A stretch of 64,000 nucleotides of DNA from CAILZL01 sp049840395 (GCA_049840395.1 JASGLD010000005.1:744001-808000), one strand, 5' to 3'. Shown: positions 25,555 through 34,579, numbered from the stretch's first letter. Notes: generated from the letters alone by a model not told the origin. Made by a program: numbers and translations.

Positions 25555-26579
25555 TGAATACTTACCTGATCAAGACCATGAAGGCGCATCTCAAAGCCGA
25601 TGCCGTGACCTGGCTTGCTGCGTTGTTGTTGCAGATGCTGTGCGTCGCCCTGCTGGCGATTGTGACCACAGCGCCGGTGCATGCGGCAGACTCGCCGCAA
25701 CCAGCGCCTACCCGCGAACAGGCATTGCGCCTGCGCGATGCGCAGGATCGCTTTGAGCGATCGGCGCGCGATGTGGCGGAGCTCAATCTGTCCTTGCTGG
25801 ATGGCGGCCGGCGTGTGTTGATCAATCGCATCGGCGCACCGCCGGTGATACTGGGCATCAACATTGAAGCGCAGCAGTCCAGGGCCGGTGACGAAGGCGT
25901 GCGGGTGCTCGGTGTTAGCGCCGGTGGTCCGGCGGATAGCGCCGGTATCAAGGCCAATGATGTCATCACCTCCTTTGATGGGAAGTTGTTAAAGAGCGAT
26001 GCCGATCGCTCGGCAGCGCAGCAATTGCTGGCGGCGCTGCGCGAAGCCAAGCCGGATCAAGCCGTGGCATTGGAATATCGCCGCGATGGCAAAACATTCA
26101 AGGCACAGGTCGTACCGAAAGCGCTGTCGGACAGCCTCGGTAGTTTGGCGCCGCCGTCCCTGCCAGATTTGCCGAACCCGCCGGCAGTTGGCCAAGGCAT
26201 CGGGGGCGGCGGCGCTTTCTTTATTGATGGACGCGAGTTGAATGGTTTGGGTACCGCGGAGTTGGTGGAGTTGTCGCCCGCCTTGGGCAAGTACTTCGGC
26301 ACGGATAAGGGCTTGTTGGTGGTGCGTGCGCCGAAGTCTTCGCAATTCAAATTGCAGGATGGCGATGTGATTCTGGACATCGATGGTCGCGTGCCCGGCA
26401 GCGTGATACATGCCTTGCAGATTCTGCGTTCTTATCGCGCCGGTGAGACTTTGAAACTGCACATCATGCGGCAGCAGAAGCGGGTCGAGTTAAATGTGAC
26501 AGTACCTGATGCGAATGCCGGTGCTCAGGACCGGCGTTTCACTCCGTTACAAATCGACAAGGCCGAGGTGCAATCATGA
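25554..26579 (+). CDS. PDZ-domain periplasmic protein
   Basis: 341 aa from the ATG at 25554, in a TAATG overlap with the anti-sigma gene. A signal peptide or N-anchor (VTWLAALLLQMLCVALL) is followed by APVHAA. A PDZ domain lies around residues 95-200 (VRVLGVSAGGPADSAGIKAN, then DVITSFDG). A second degenerate PDZ-like domain lies around 235-325 (KGLLVVRAPKSSQFKLQDGD, DVILDIDGR). No trypsin-like protease domain is present, unlike DegS/HtrA. In sigma-E-type cascades PDZ domains sense misfolded protein and regulate proteolysis of the anti-sigma factor; such a role here is inference from operon position. Confidence 0.85.
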   Translation: MNTYLIKTMKAHLKADAVTWLAALLLQMLCVALLAIVTTAPVHAADSPQPAPTREQALRLRDAQDRFERSARDVAELNLSLLDGGRRVLINRIGAPPVILGINIEAQQSRAGDEGVRVLGVSAGGPADSAGIKANDVITSFDGKLLKSDADRSAAQQLLAALREAKPDQAVALEYRRDGKTFKAQVVPKALSDSLGSLAPPSLPDLPNPPAVGQGIGGGGAFFIDGRELNGLGTAELVELSPALGKYFGTDKGLLVVRAPKSSQFKLQDGDVILDIDGRVPGSVIHALQILRSYRAGETLKLHIMRQQKRVELNVTVPDANAGAQDRRFTPLQIDKAEVQS

Positions 26580-27802
26580 TGAGGGCGCTAAGCCGCTTGC
26601 CGGCGGTCGTTCTGCTATGTCTGTGTGTGAATGCGCGGGCGCAAGATGCCGCATTGCGCATGAGCGAGGCCAAGGCCTTGGCTGCCTTGCAGGCCGAACT
26701 ACAACGACGTAGTACAACCGATGAATTCTCCGGCGCCGTGTTGATCGCCAAGGAGGGAAAAGCGATTTTTCAGATGGCATATGGCGCGGCCAATCGCGAA
26801 CAAAAGGTGGCTAATACGCTGGCCACGCCATTTCGTTTCGGCTCAATGGGCAAGATGTTTACCGGCGTGGCTGTGTTGCAATTGGTGCAGGCCGGCAGAG
26901 TTGGATTGAGCGATCCATTAAGCAAGTATCTGCCGGACTATCCGAATCGCAGCATTGCCAATGCCAGCCTGCATCAATTGCTGACGCATACGGCGGGTAC
27001 GGGCGATATCTTCACGCCCGAGTACGATGCACGCCGCGGCGAAATGAAGGAACTGCAGGATTACGTGGCCTTGTATGGCGCGCGCAGACCTGATTTCGAT
27101 CCGGGTTTGAAACACGAATACAGCAACTATGGTTTCATCTTGCTGGGTCGAGTGATCGAAGTAGTGAGCGGTCAACGTTACGCGGACTATGTGCGCGAAC
27201 ATATCTTCAAGCCTGCCGGCATGCTCGCCACCGACAACCTGCCGGAAGCACAGGTGAAAAATCTGGCGATTCCTTACAGCAGCGGTGTCATGCGCAGGCG
27301 TTTGCTGCCGCCCTTGGAGCCTGGTGCCGATACGCCGAATGGCGCGCCTCCTTTACTGCGTGGCATGGCGGCGGGTGAGCAACTGTCACCAATGGCAGCT
27401 GGAGATGCGCCTGAGACTCAAACATCGTTACGTTCAGTGGTTGCCGAGCTGCCCTACAGCGGCAGCTCGGCAGGAGGCGGCTACACCACCGTGGGCGACC
27501 TGCTCAAGTTCGCCATCGCCTTGCAGAGCTATAAGTTACTGGATGCCCAACATACGCAGTTGCTGACCACCGGTAAGGTGGCGACGCCGCGAGCCAATCT
27601 GCAGTACGCCTATGGTTTCGAGGATGCACGCAGCAGCGATGGCGTGCGACGCCTAGGTCATGGTGGCGGCACTGCAGGCGTGAATGGCGAGCTGTCGATA
27701 TTTCCCGAGTCGAAGTACACCGTGATCGTGCTCGCCAATCGCGACCCACCGGCAGCGGATGAAGTGGCGAGTTTTATTAACGAGCGGTTGCCGGCCGAAT
27801 AA
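26576..27802 (+). CDS. Class C beta-lactamase-family serine hydrolase
   Basis: 408 aa, overlapping the previous stop (ATGA). It has a signal peptide (LPAVVLLCLCVNARAQ). The active-site motifs of the beta-lactamase/DD-peptidase fold are intact: S90-M-G-K93 (SxxK), YSN in HEYSNYGF and HGG in LGHGGGTAG. Relatives include AmpC, esterases and D-stereospecific peptidases, so true beta-lactam hydrolysis should not be assumed. As the last gene of the sigma/anti-sigma/PDZ operon, it is likely an envelope-stress output acting on peptidoglycan or esters in the periplasm. Confidence 0.88.
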   Translation: MMRALSRLPAVVLLCLCVNARAQDAALRMSEAKALAALQAELQRRSTTDEFSGAVLIAKEGKAIFQMAYGAANREQKVANTLATPFRFGSMGKMFTGVAVLQLVQAGRVGLSDPLSKYLPDYPNRSIANASLHQLLTHTAGTGDIFTPEYDARRGEMKELQDYVALYGARRPDFDPGLKHEYSNYGFILLGRVIEVVSGQRYADYVREHIFKPAGMLATDNLPEAQVKNLAIPYSSGVMRRRLLPPLEPGADTPNGAPPLLRGMAAGEQLSPMAAGDAPETQTSLRSVVAELPYSGSSAGGGYTTVGDLLKFAIALQSYKLLDAQHTQLLTTGKVATPRANLQYAYGFEDARSSDGVRRLGHGGGTAGVNGELSIFPESKYTVIVLANRDPPAADEVASFINERLPAE

Positions 27803-27822
27803 TAATAATTTTACGGCTTATG

Positions 27823-27853
27823 CGGCTCGCCATCTCAACATGATGGCGAGCCG
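27823..27853. terminator. Bidirectional-type hairpin between convergent genes
   Basis: CGGCTCGCCATC (27823-27834) and GATGGCGAGCCG (27842-27853) form a perfect 12-bp stem with a 7-nt loop. It lies between the convergent serine hydrolase and OmpA genes. The T tracts are poor on both sides. Confidence 0.6.
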
Positions 27854-27881
27854 GTCTCTCGAATAGATCCGCTAAGCATGA

Positions 27882-28766
27882 TTAGCCGGTTGTCTCAGCG
27901 TTCTGAATAATGATTTCCACGCGACGATTCTGCTGACGACCGCCTGCAGTATCGTTGCCGGCCACCGGTGTACTTTCTCCCTTACCGGTCGCTGAGATGC
28001 GATTGCCGTTAACGTTGCGGCTGAGCAAGGCATCGCGTACCGAGTTGGCTCGCTGTTGCGATAGCGCCATGTTGAAGTCGTCGGCACCGACGCTGTCGGT
28101 ATGGCCTTCGATCAACACGTTGCTCTCCGGTGAGTTCTTAAGGAATTCGGCAAGACGATCGATGGTGGACTGAGCGCCGGGTTTAAGCGCGGCTTTACCG
28201 CTGTCGAACAACACATCGCCCAGCGTCAACACCATGCCGCGATCGGTTTTCTTTGCATTCAATTCGGCCAGTTCTTTTTCCAGCATGGCCGCACGCTGCT
28301 TGGCTTCTTCCGCTTGCTGAGCGTTCAGCTCGGCTTGTTCGGCTTTGCGGTTGGCTTCCTGGGTTGCCTGTGCGGCTTTTGCGTTCGCTTCTTGAGCGCG
28401 TGCTTGCAGCACTACCTTGTCACGTTCGGTCTGGGCATCGGCCACGATCTTGCGCGACTCCGCTCGGGCTATTTGTTCCTGAGCAATTTCTGCATGGCGC
28501 TGCGCCAGATAAGCAGCGTGGTCGATTTCAGCTCGTGCTGCGCCTTTCTTGGCCAATGCTTCTGCATTGCGCAAGTCGTTATGCGCCTGCTCAACCTCGG
28601 CGGCCGCCACTTCGCCTGCCCTCGGCTGGTTTTCAACGCGTGAGATGGCTGAGCGCGCCGCTTCCACCGTATCGACACGGGTTGGCGTGCTTGAACAAGC
28701 GGCAACGATCAGCGCCGTACTCGCTAACAACGCAGTTGTTGATTTGGAAATGATTGATTTGCTCAT
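27882..28766 (-). CDS. OmpA-family lipoprotein with DUF4398 region
   Basis: 294 aa. The signal peptide ends in lipobox VAAC (Cys about 24). Next comes a DUF4398-like helical domain (VEAARSAISRVENQPRAGEV and onward), then a long Ala/Glu/Lys/Gln coiled coil (about 90-180). A C-terminal OmpA peptidoglycan-binding domain (about 185-290) follows, with VLFDSGKAAL, IEGHTDSVG and NRRVEI. It probably bridges outer membrane and peptidoglycan. A second DUF4398 lipoprotein gene lies 45 bp upstream on the same strand, so they are likely co-expressed. Confidence 0.9.
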   Translation of the reverse strand: MSKSIISKSTTALLASTALIVAACSSTPTRVDTVEAARSAISRVENQPRAGEVAAAEVEQAHNDLRNAEALAKKGAARAEIDHAAYLAQRHAEIAQEQIARAESRKIVADAQTERDKVVLQARAQEANAKAAQATQEANRKAEQAELNAQQAEEAKQRAAMLEKELAELNAKKTDRGMVLTLGDVLFDSGKAALKPGAQSTIDRLAEFLKNSPESNVLIEGHTDSVGADDFNMALSQQRANSVRDALLSRNVNGNRISATGKGESTPVAGNDTAGGRQQNRRVEIIIQNAETTG

Positions 28767-28811
28767 GACGGTGCTCCTGGAAAATCGGGATCGATTTTCA
28801 GCGCGAGTGAG

Positions 28812-29198
28812 TTATGGATTGGGGCGCGTGGCTTCCTGGCGCAAGGTGTTGATGCTTTTCTGAGCATCTGCAGCGGCCTGTTGCTCCTGTGCGGTCTGTG
28901 CCTTGGCTGCCGCATATTGCGCATCCACCTGTGCTTCTTCCGCCAGACGCAGTGTCAGTTTGTAATCGTGTTTGTCGAAAGCCTTCTGCGCCTCGGCCTG
29001 TTTGCTCTTGGCCTGTTGCAGATCTTTCAATGCACCTTGTTGCGCACCTGCCTGTTCGGCCTGGCCGATGCTGGTTTCGGTGCGCGTCATTTGCGCGACG
29101 ACGTTGGCGGGTGGATTGGATGAGCAGGCGCTCATCAAGCCGATGCCGGCTGCCGCGAGAGCAGACAAGCTGGCGCTGCGAAAAAATGTGGACGACAT
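28812..29198 (-). CDS. DUF4398 lipoprotein
   Basis: 128 aa. The lipoprotein signal ends at MSAC. The mature protein is a helical, Gln/Ala-rich repeat-like domain (QAEAQKAFDKHDYKLTLRLA, AQVDAQYAAAKAQTA) typical of DUF4398. It lacks the OmpA domain found in the next gene, which contains the same helical module. The spacing suggests a two-gene operon in which both products work at the envelope. Confidence 0.87.
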   Translation of the reverse strand: MSSTFFRSASLSALAAAGIGLMSACSSNPPANVVAQMTRTETSIGQAEQAGAQQGALKDLQQAKSKQAEAQKAFDKHDYKLTLRLAEEAQVDAQYAAAKAQTAQEQQAAADAQKSINTLRQEATRPNP

Positions 29199-29376
29199 GA
29201 TGCGTACCTCTCGTACTCAATGCAGCGCATATTGCGCGGGAGTGTTGAGTACGAGGCTAGGCACGCGCGGTGAGGTTAGCTAGGTCTGCATGAATCTTTT
29301 CGCTGTGGGAGTGGGCTTACATCCATGATGCGAGGTGCACGCAGTGTGCTTGTATTGCTGCGATCGGCTACAGGCA

Positions 29377-29931
29377 TTAATCAAGCCATCGCACTCGCTC
29401 GTCCAGCACCGCTGCGCGTGCATTGCCCGCTGCGGCAACAGTACCCAGATACAGCAACGCTACGATGTGATCGTCGTCCTGCAAACCCAGCAGACGTTTG
29501 ACTTCGACGTTGTAAGCCGCCGGTCCGGTCTTCCACATCACGCCATAACCCAGGGCTTGTGCGGTGAGAAACATGTTTTCCACGGCGGCGCCCACGGCCA
29601 GTACTTGTTCGATCTCTGGAACCTTATGCGGCTTGGTGATGTGCGCGGCAACGGCAATGATGCACGGCGCGCGACCGGCCTTGTTGCGCTCGCGTTGTAG
29701 TTGATCGACATCGGCATTGGGATCGCGGCTCAATAGTCCTTGCGCCATGGCTTCACCCAATTGAGCGCGTGCGGTATTGCCCAGTACCACGAAGCGCCAG
29801 GGCGCCAGCTTGCCGTGATCGGGCGCGCGCGCGCCGGCGGCAATGATGCGTTCGAGATGGGCTTTGCCGGGCGCGGGTTCGCTTAGCTTGACTGCTGAAG
29901 CGCGACTATCGATGGCGGTGAAGAGATCCAT
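29377..29931 (-). CDS. Nitroreductase family protein (YdjA-like)
   Basis: 184 aa. It starts MDLFTAIDSRASAVKLSEPAP with the FMN-binding SRxS pattern, continues with RAPDHGKLAPWRFVVLG, the LTAQALGYGVMWKTGP region, and LLGLQDDDHIVALLYLGT. The small size and HGKLxPWRF are typical of YdjA-type nitroreductases, which form FMN homodimers and use NAD(P)H. The physiological substrate is unknown. A clear Shine-Dalgarno (GGAG) precedes the ATG. Confidence 0.9.
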   Translation of the reverse strand: MDLFTAIDSRASAVKLSEPAPGKAHLERIIAAGARAPDHGKLAPWRFVVLGNTARAQLGEAMAQGLLSRDPNADVDQLQRERNKAGRAPCIIAVAAHITKPHKVPEIEQVLAVGAAVENMFLTAQALGYGVMWKTGPAAYNVEVKRLLGLQDDDHIVALLYLGTVAAAGNARAAVLDERVRWLD

Positions 29932-30054
29932 GGTTTACTCCGAGTTGATGAGCCGGAGTATAGACAGGCAGTGCGAATATCGCTGTAGGGATGAGATGCG
30001 CGTCCCTCATCAAGCATTTGACAAGGTTCAATCAAGCAGCAATGACCTGGCGGA

Positions 30055-30729
30055 CTATTTCCCCTGTGCTTCCGGATCGAGATGAATCACGCTCACCACC
30101 TGGTGATGCGATTTCCAGATGTCGTTGAGCATGGCTTCGATTCCCTTGGGCGTGCCGGTGACCTGCACCACGCACAGCGGGCGCTCATGTTTGTGCATGG
30201 ACACGAAACTCATCACGCGCAGGCGATGTCGATGCGTGACCTCTGCGATCAGCGGAAATACGTCCTGACCCGCGGAGTTGTCGAAGGTGATGCGCACGCC
30301 CTGCGTGCCCGGATCGAACAGACTGGTGAAGGCGCGAAACAAATCCGACTCGGTGATGATGCCCAGCAGCTGTTCGTTGCGCATCACCAGCAGCACGCCG
30401 GTTTTGCGATCGCGCATGATGCGCGCGGCTTCTTCGATGGGCGCTTCCGGCGTGGTAGTCAACAGCTCCGGCACCATTACCTGATCGGCGCGCATGTGCA
30501 GTGCCGGGATATCCGGGTGTTCGCTGGCGACAAAGGTGAAGGGATTTACATTGGCTGGAAAAGCGTGCAGCACATTCTGCGAAGTCACCATGCCCAGCAG
30601 TTTGCCGTCGGCGTCGGCTACCGGCAGGCGGCGGAAATTGCGTTCCACCATGATGCGGGCGATCTCCCCGGCCGGCACTTCCGGCGTGACCGTGATCACC
30701 TCTTTGGTCATCCACATGCTTACGAACAT
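30055..30729 (-). CDS. Tandem CBS domain protein with C-terminal ACT-like domain
   Basis: 224 aa from the ATG at 30729; an extension to 30810 has no family support. Two CBS domains (about 1-65 and 75-135), with MTKEVITVTPE, MVERNFRRLPVAD and LLTTTPEAP, MRDRKTGVLLVM, are followed by a 75-residue alpha/beta domain (VFPLIAEVTHRHRLRVMSFVSM) resembling ACT domains as in AcuB-like proteins. CBS pairs bind adenosine nucleotides. No enzymatic domain is present, so it is presumably a regulator. It is divergent from rdgC with about 200 bp between. Confidence 0.85.
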   Translation of the reverse strand: MFVSMWMTKEVITVTPEVPAGEIARIMVERNFRRLPVADADGKLLGMVTSQNVLHAFPANVNPFTFVASEHPDIPALHMRADQVMVPELLTTTPEAPIEEAARIMRDRKTGVLLVMRNEQLLGIITESDLFRAFTSLFDPGTQGVRITFDNSAGQDVFPLIAEVTHRHRLRVMSFVSMHKHERPLCVVQVTGTPKGIEAMLNDIWKSHHQVVSVIHLDPEAQGK

Positions 30730-30934
30730 AGTTCTGGCCCTGCCGTGGTATCGGTATGTTATTGCTAGGTTAGCGGCGGCGGGTCGGCCGGGCTTGAGGG
30801 TCATCCGCACATAATGCCGACCCGGTGGAATTTGTCGGTGCGACCGCCAGGGTTAACGGCACGGAGTTCGCGACGGCTGTGTTCGTGCTCGGGCAGTCCG
30901 TATACTGCGCGACCCCTCGATCGGCGCGTCGCTT

Positions 30935-31849
30935 ATGTGGTTCAAGAATCTCATCGTTTTCCGTATTTCAGGCTGGGTGTTATCTCCCGGCGAGCTGGAA
31001 GAGCAGCTGTCCTACCGGCCGCTGGTGCCCTGCGGCGGCTATGACATGCAGACCGTGGGCTGGGTGCTGCCCGGGCCGCAGGAGCGGTTGGTGCATGCCT
31101 TGAACCGGCACATGCTGATCGCTCTGGGCGTGGATCAGAAGATCCTGCCGGCCTCGGTGATCAATCAAGTTACCAAGGATCGCGCCGCCGAAGTCGCGGC
31201 CGAGCAGGGCTATCCCGTGGGTCGACGCCAGCTGCGCGAGATGAAGGAACGCGTGGCCGACGAATTGCGCGCCCGTGCTTTCAGCCGGCGCAGCATGACG
31301 CGCGCCTGGATCGATCCCGACAACAATTTCATGGTGGTGGACGCCGCTTCGCCGGCCAAGGCGGAAGAGTTGGTGGCGACCTTGCGCGACACCATCACTG
31401 GCTTCAGTGCACACTTGCTGGAAACCGAGAAATCACCCGCCGTGTCCATGGGCGCGTGGCTGATGTTCGGTGACGCGCCCGGCCGCTTCAACATCGAACA
31501 GGATCTGGAACTGCAATCGGTGAAGGACGATAAGTCGATGGTGCGTTACGTGCGCCATCCGCTGGAGGGCAAGGAAGTACAGAAGCACATCTCCTCGGGC
31601 AAGAGCCCGACCAAGCTGGGCATGAGCTGGAACGACAGAGTGTCCTTCATGCTCAATGCCGACATGCAGATCAAGCGCCTGCAGTTCCTGGATCTGATAA
31701 AAGATCGCGCCGAAGATCAGGGCGAAGCCGCCGACGAACAGTTCGACATCGACTTTGCGCTGATGACCGGCGAGCTGGCGCAGATGCTTAAAGAGTTGGT
31801 GGAAGAGCTGGGTGGCGAGGCACAGGCTGGCGAGCGCGAAGCGGCCTAG
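30935..31849 (+). CDS. rdgC: Recombination-associated protein RdgC
   Basis: 304 aa, the expected length (E. coli 303). It starts MWFKNLIVFRIS and has the familiar FSRRSMTRAWIDPDNNFMVV, WLMFGDAPGRF and LGMSWNDRVSFML. RdgC forms a ring-shaped dimer that binds double-stranded DNA and restrains RecA. It is restricted mainly to beta- and gammaproteobacteria, which supports the taxonomic reading of the window. The C-terminal tail is acidic/Glu-rich (ELVEELGGE). A GC-rich repeat pair follows the gene. Confidence 0.96.
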   Translation: MWFKNLIVFRISGWVLSPGELEEQLSYRPLVPCGGYDMQTVGWVLPGPQERLVHALNRHMLIALGVDQKILPASVINQVTKDRAAEVAAEQGYPVGRRQLREMKERVADELRARAFSRRSMTRAWIDPDNNFMVVDAASPAKAEELVATLRDTITGFSAHLLETEKSPAVSMGAWLMFGDAPGRFNIEQDLELQSVKDDKSMVRYVRHPLEGKEVQKHISSGKSPTKLGMSWNDRVSFMLNADMQIKRLQFLDLIKDRAEDQGEAADEQFDIDFALMTGELAQMLKELVEELGGEAQAGEREAA

Positions 31850-31878
31850 GTTTGATTGGGTGTGGTGCAATTTTTGTT

Positions 31879-31981
31879 GCCCCCACCCTAACCCTCCCCC
31901 GCAAGCGAGGGAGGGAACAAGAGCAGCGCATTACGGATCGATCCCCTCCCTCGTTCCACGGGGGAGGGTTAGGGTGGGGGC
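31879..31981. repeat. Repeat R1, copy B (inverted pair)
   Basis: GCCCCCACCCTAACCCTCCC at the left and its reverse complement GGGAGGGTTAGGGTGGGGGC at the right enclose inner arms of the CCTCCCTCG type and a 30-nt AT-richer centre. The whole element could form a long hairpin. It lies between rdgC and gloA, which point in the same direction. Confidence 0.85.
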
Positions 31982-32068
31982 ATCTCCTACCACACCCCAA
32001 CAATCCCCATACCCCCTTGAAACCCTACTGACTAGAATGCAGCCCTCTTCCTAAAAGGCAGTATTCAC

Positions 32069-32488
32069 ATGAAATACCTGCACACCATGGTGCGTATCAC
32101 CAACGTTGACGAATCGCTGCGCTTCTATTGCGACGCGCTGGGTTTGCAGGAAGTACGCCGTATCGACAACGACAAGGGACGTTTCACTTTGATCTTTCTC
32201 GCCGCGCCGGGCGACACAGCGGCGCAGATCGAGCTCACCTACAACTGGGACCCGGAGAACTATGGCGGCGGTCGCAACTTCGGCCATCTGGCCTATGAAG
32301 TGGATGACATCTACGCCACCTGCCAACACTTGCTGGATCATGGCGTCATCATCAATCGTCCGCCGCGCGATGGCCGCATGGCCTTCGTGCGTTCGCCCGA
32401 CAATATTTCCATTGAGTTGTTGCAGAAGGGCGGCGCGCTGGCAGCGCTGGAGCCTTGGCTGAGCATGCCTAACGTAGGGGCCTGGTAA
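32069..32488 (+). CDS. gloA: Lactoylglutathione lyase (glyoxalase I)
   Basis: 139 aa. It matches Ni-type bacterial glyoxalase I, with the four metal ligands visible as H5, E55, H73 and E116. Motifs include KYLHTMVRI, FGHLAYEVDD and ISIELLQ. It converts the hemithioacetal of methylglyoxal and glutathione to S-lactoylglutathione. The C-terminal about 20 residues (ALAALEPWLS) are a slight extension. The HupE-like gene starts 5 bp after the stop, so they may be co-transcribed. Confidence 0.95.
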   Translation: MKYLHTMVRITNVDESLRFYCDALGLQEVRRIDNDKGRFTLIFLAAPGDTAAQIELTYNWDPENYGGGRNFGHLAYEVDDIYATCQHLLDHGVIINRPPRDGRMAFVRSPDNISIELLQKGGALAALEPWLSMPNVGAW

Positions 32489-32493
32489 GCTCG

Positions 32494-33588
32494 ATGATTC
32501 TGTGGCGCACACTTTGGCTGATCATGCTGATGTGCGCTCATCAAGCTTCTGCACATCCCGCGCCCTTCAGTTATCTCGATTTATATCTTGAGTCGGGCAG
32601 TGCACGCGGCGCCTTGGTGCTGCATGACTACGATGTGGCACATGAGTTGGGCTTGGCGCAGCCCGAGTTGCTGCTGGATGCAGGTGTAGCCGGCAGTTAT
32701 CAAACACGCATCGTGCAACTGTTGAATGCACGCCTGCACTTCATCGCCGATAAGCAGGCTATCGAGCCAATATGGCAGACGGCGGAAATTCTTGGCGAAC
32801 GACAGAGTTTGCGTCTGCCCTTTAATTTGCAGTCACGTGGCATCGGTGAATTGCGAATACAGACGCAGCTGTTTCCCTACGATGTCACGCATCAAAGCTT
32901 CATCAATATTTATGAGAGCGGCCGGCTTAAGCATCAAGCCATTCTCGATGCCGGCCATACCTCACTGAGTTATTACAGTGGCAACGTACCAGGCCGTTGG
33001 GCGGTGGTGCGCGACTTCGTGCAGGCCGGCATTCAGCACATTCTCATCGGGCCGGATCACATTCTGTTCTTGATCGGTCTGTTGTTGCTGGGCGGCACGC
33101 TGTGGCGCCTGGTCAGCATCGTTACGGCTTTCACGCTGGGCCATAGCATTACCCTGTCGTTAGCCGCGCTAGGCTGGGTGAAGTTCGCGCCGAATGTGGT
33201 GGAGCCGCTGATTGCGCTGAGCATAGTGGTCGTGGGCGTAGATAATTTATTGGTGCGTCGCCAAGCACGGCTGGGAGCGATGACTGAGCCACGCGATTTA
33301 CGGCCGTGGCTGGCTGCGGCCTTCGGTCTGATTCATGGCTTTGGATTCGCATCGGTGTTGCTGGAGTTTGGTTTGCCGCGCATGGCCTTGGGCTGGTCTC
33401 TGGCAGCATTCAATGTGGGTGTAGAGTTGGGTCAATTGGCCATCGTGTTGCCGGTGACCGGTGCGTTGTGGATATTGCGGCGCTATAGTGCGGCTTGGAT
33501 CGAACGCTGTGTGCTCGCAGGTTCGATACTGGTCAGCGTTGCGGGTGCTTACTGGTTTGTGCAGCGAATCTGGTTTGGCGTTAGTTAG
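32494..33588 (+). CDS. HupE/UreJ family membrane protein
   Basis: 364 aa. A signal peptide (LWLIMLMCAHQASAHPA) is followed by an extracytoplasmic beta-rich domain of about 140 residues and then the HupE/UreJ membrane domain with about 6-7 TM helices. The diagnostic GPDHILFLIGLLLLGG and FTLGHSITL motifs (HxxxxxDH-type) are present. The family includes putative nickel/cobalt permeases of hydrogenase and urease loci; there are no such enzymes here. Ni supply for glyoxalase I next door is an attractive but unproven link. Repeat R1 copy C follows. Confidence 0.85.
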   Translation: MILWRTLWLIMLMCAHQASAHPAPFSYLDLYLESGSARGALVLHDYDVAHELGLAQPELLLDAGVAGSYQTRIVQLLNARLHFIADKQAIEPIWQTAEILGERQSLRLPFNLQSRGIGELRIQTQLFPYDVTHQSFINIYESGRLKHQAILDAGHTSLSYYSGNVPGRWAVVRDFVQAGIQHILIGPDHILFLIGLLLLGGTLWRLVSIVTAFTLGHSITLSLAALGWVKFAPNVVEPLIALSIVVVGVDNLLVRRQARLGAMTEPRDLRPWLAAAFGLIHGFGFASVLLEFGLPRMALGWSLAAFNVGVELGQLAIVLPVTGALWILRRYSAAWIERCVLAGSILVSVAGAYWFVQRIWFGVS

Positions 33589-33594
33589 TTTGAT

Positions 33595-33635
33595 GCCCCC
33601 ACCCTAACCCTCCCCGTGAAACGGGGGAGGGGATA
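33595..33635. repeat. Repeat R1, copy C (short)
   Basis: GCCCCCACCCTAACCCTCCC followed by GTGAAACGGGGGAGGGGATA. This is a half-element with its own short hairpin (CCCTCCCCGT/ACGGGGGAGGG). It lies between the HupE-like and metallo-hydrolase genes. Confidence 0.8.
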
Positions 33636-33658
33636 AGAGGAAGAGAGGAGATAAAGAT

Positions 33659-34579
33659 ATGCAGCGTTCACTGATACTGGGAACTCTGATCGGAGCCGGA
33701 CTGCTCACCATCACTGTGGTGGGTCAACAGCTCCCTGCGACGCCAGGTGCAGGCGGTATGGCCGCCGGCCAGCAGCAGGCGGTGGGCGCCATCGAGAAGC
33801 TGGCCGACAATGTGTATCGCATTCCAGGTGCGGGCGGAAATAGCGCCGTGTTCGTCATGAACAACGGTGTTTTGCTGGTGGATACCAAGAATCCCAACAA
33901 CGGTCAGGCGGTGTTGGATCAGATTCGCTCCGTTACCGACAAGCCCGTGACGCATATTATTAATACTCACACTCACGGCGATCACACCGGCAGCAATATG
34001 TTTTTCCCTGCCAATGTTGAAATAGTGGCGCAGGAAAATACCAAGTCCAACATGGAGAAGATGGCGGCCTTCCAGACACCCGAAGGCAAGGTGGGACTGC
34101 CGGATCGCACTTTTAAAGACAAGCTCACGTTGTTCTCCGGCAAAGATGCGGTGGATCTTTATTACTACGGTCCGGCGCATACCGGCGGCGATGCGCTGGT
34201 GGTGTTTCGCAATGCCCGCATCATGCATGCAGGCGACATGTTCGCCGGCAAGATGCAACCCATACTGGACGTGAATAATGGCGGCAGCGGCGTCGTGTAC
34301 GGCGACACCATCGCCAAGGCCGCAGCGGCCATCAAGAACATCGACAAGGTCGTTACCGGCCACAGCGATGTGATGACCTGGCAGGACTTCGTCGACTACG
34401 GTGAATTCAATCGTCTGTTCGCTGCGCATGCACGCACTTCGCTGGCCGCCGGCAAGAGTGCCGAGCAAGCGATGGCCGATTTCAAGCTGCCGGAAAAATT
34501 TGCCGGCTATAACTTGGCGGGTCGTGGCGGTGCCGCAGGTAATTTCACGACCGTATATGCCGAGCTGTCTGCTAAATAA
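33659..34579 (+). CDS. Secreted MBL-fold metallohydrolase
   Basis: 306 aa. A signal peptide or anchor is present (MQRSLILGTLIGAGLLTITV). The metallo-beta-lactamase motif THTHGDHTGSN (HxHxDH) is followed by the later ligand histidines in GPAHTGGD and VTGHSDV. The C-terminal part has a short helical tail. The protein resembles periplasmic B3-like or SoxH-like MBL hydrolases of unknown substrate; beta-lactamase function should not be assumed. A good RBS (GGAGATA) precedes it. Repeats R1 D and E follow. Confidence 0.88.
   Translation: MQRSLILGTLIGAGLLTITVVGQQLPATPGAGGMAAGQQQAVGAIEKLADNVYRIPGAGGNSAVFVMNNGVLLVDTKNPNNGQAVLDQIRSVTDKPVTHIINTHTHGDHTGSNMFFPANVEIVAQENTKSNMEKMAAFQTPEGKVGLPDRTFKDKLTLFSGKDAVDLYYYGPAHTGGDALVVFRNARIMHAGDMFAGKMQPILDVNNGGSGVVYGDTIAKAAAAIKNIDKVVTGHSDVMTWQDFVDYGEFNRLFAAHARTSLAAGKSAEQAMADFKLPEKFAGYNLAGRGGAAGNFTTVYAELSAK

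Noticed and set aside
26576..27802. Serine hydrolase considered as an antibiotic-resistance beta-lactamase
   Set aside because: It has the SxxK, YxN and HxG motifs shared by the whole fold (esterases, peptidases), and its operon context with a sigma factor does not support a dedicated resistance gene.
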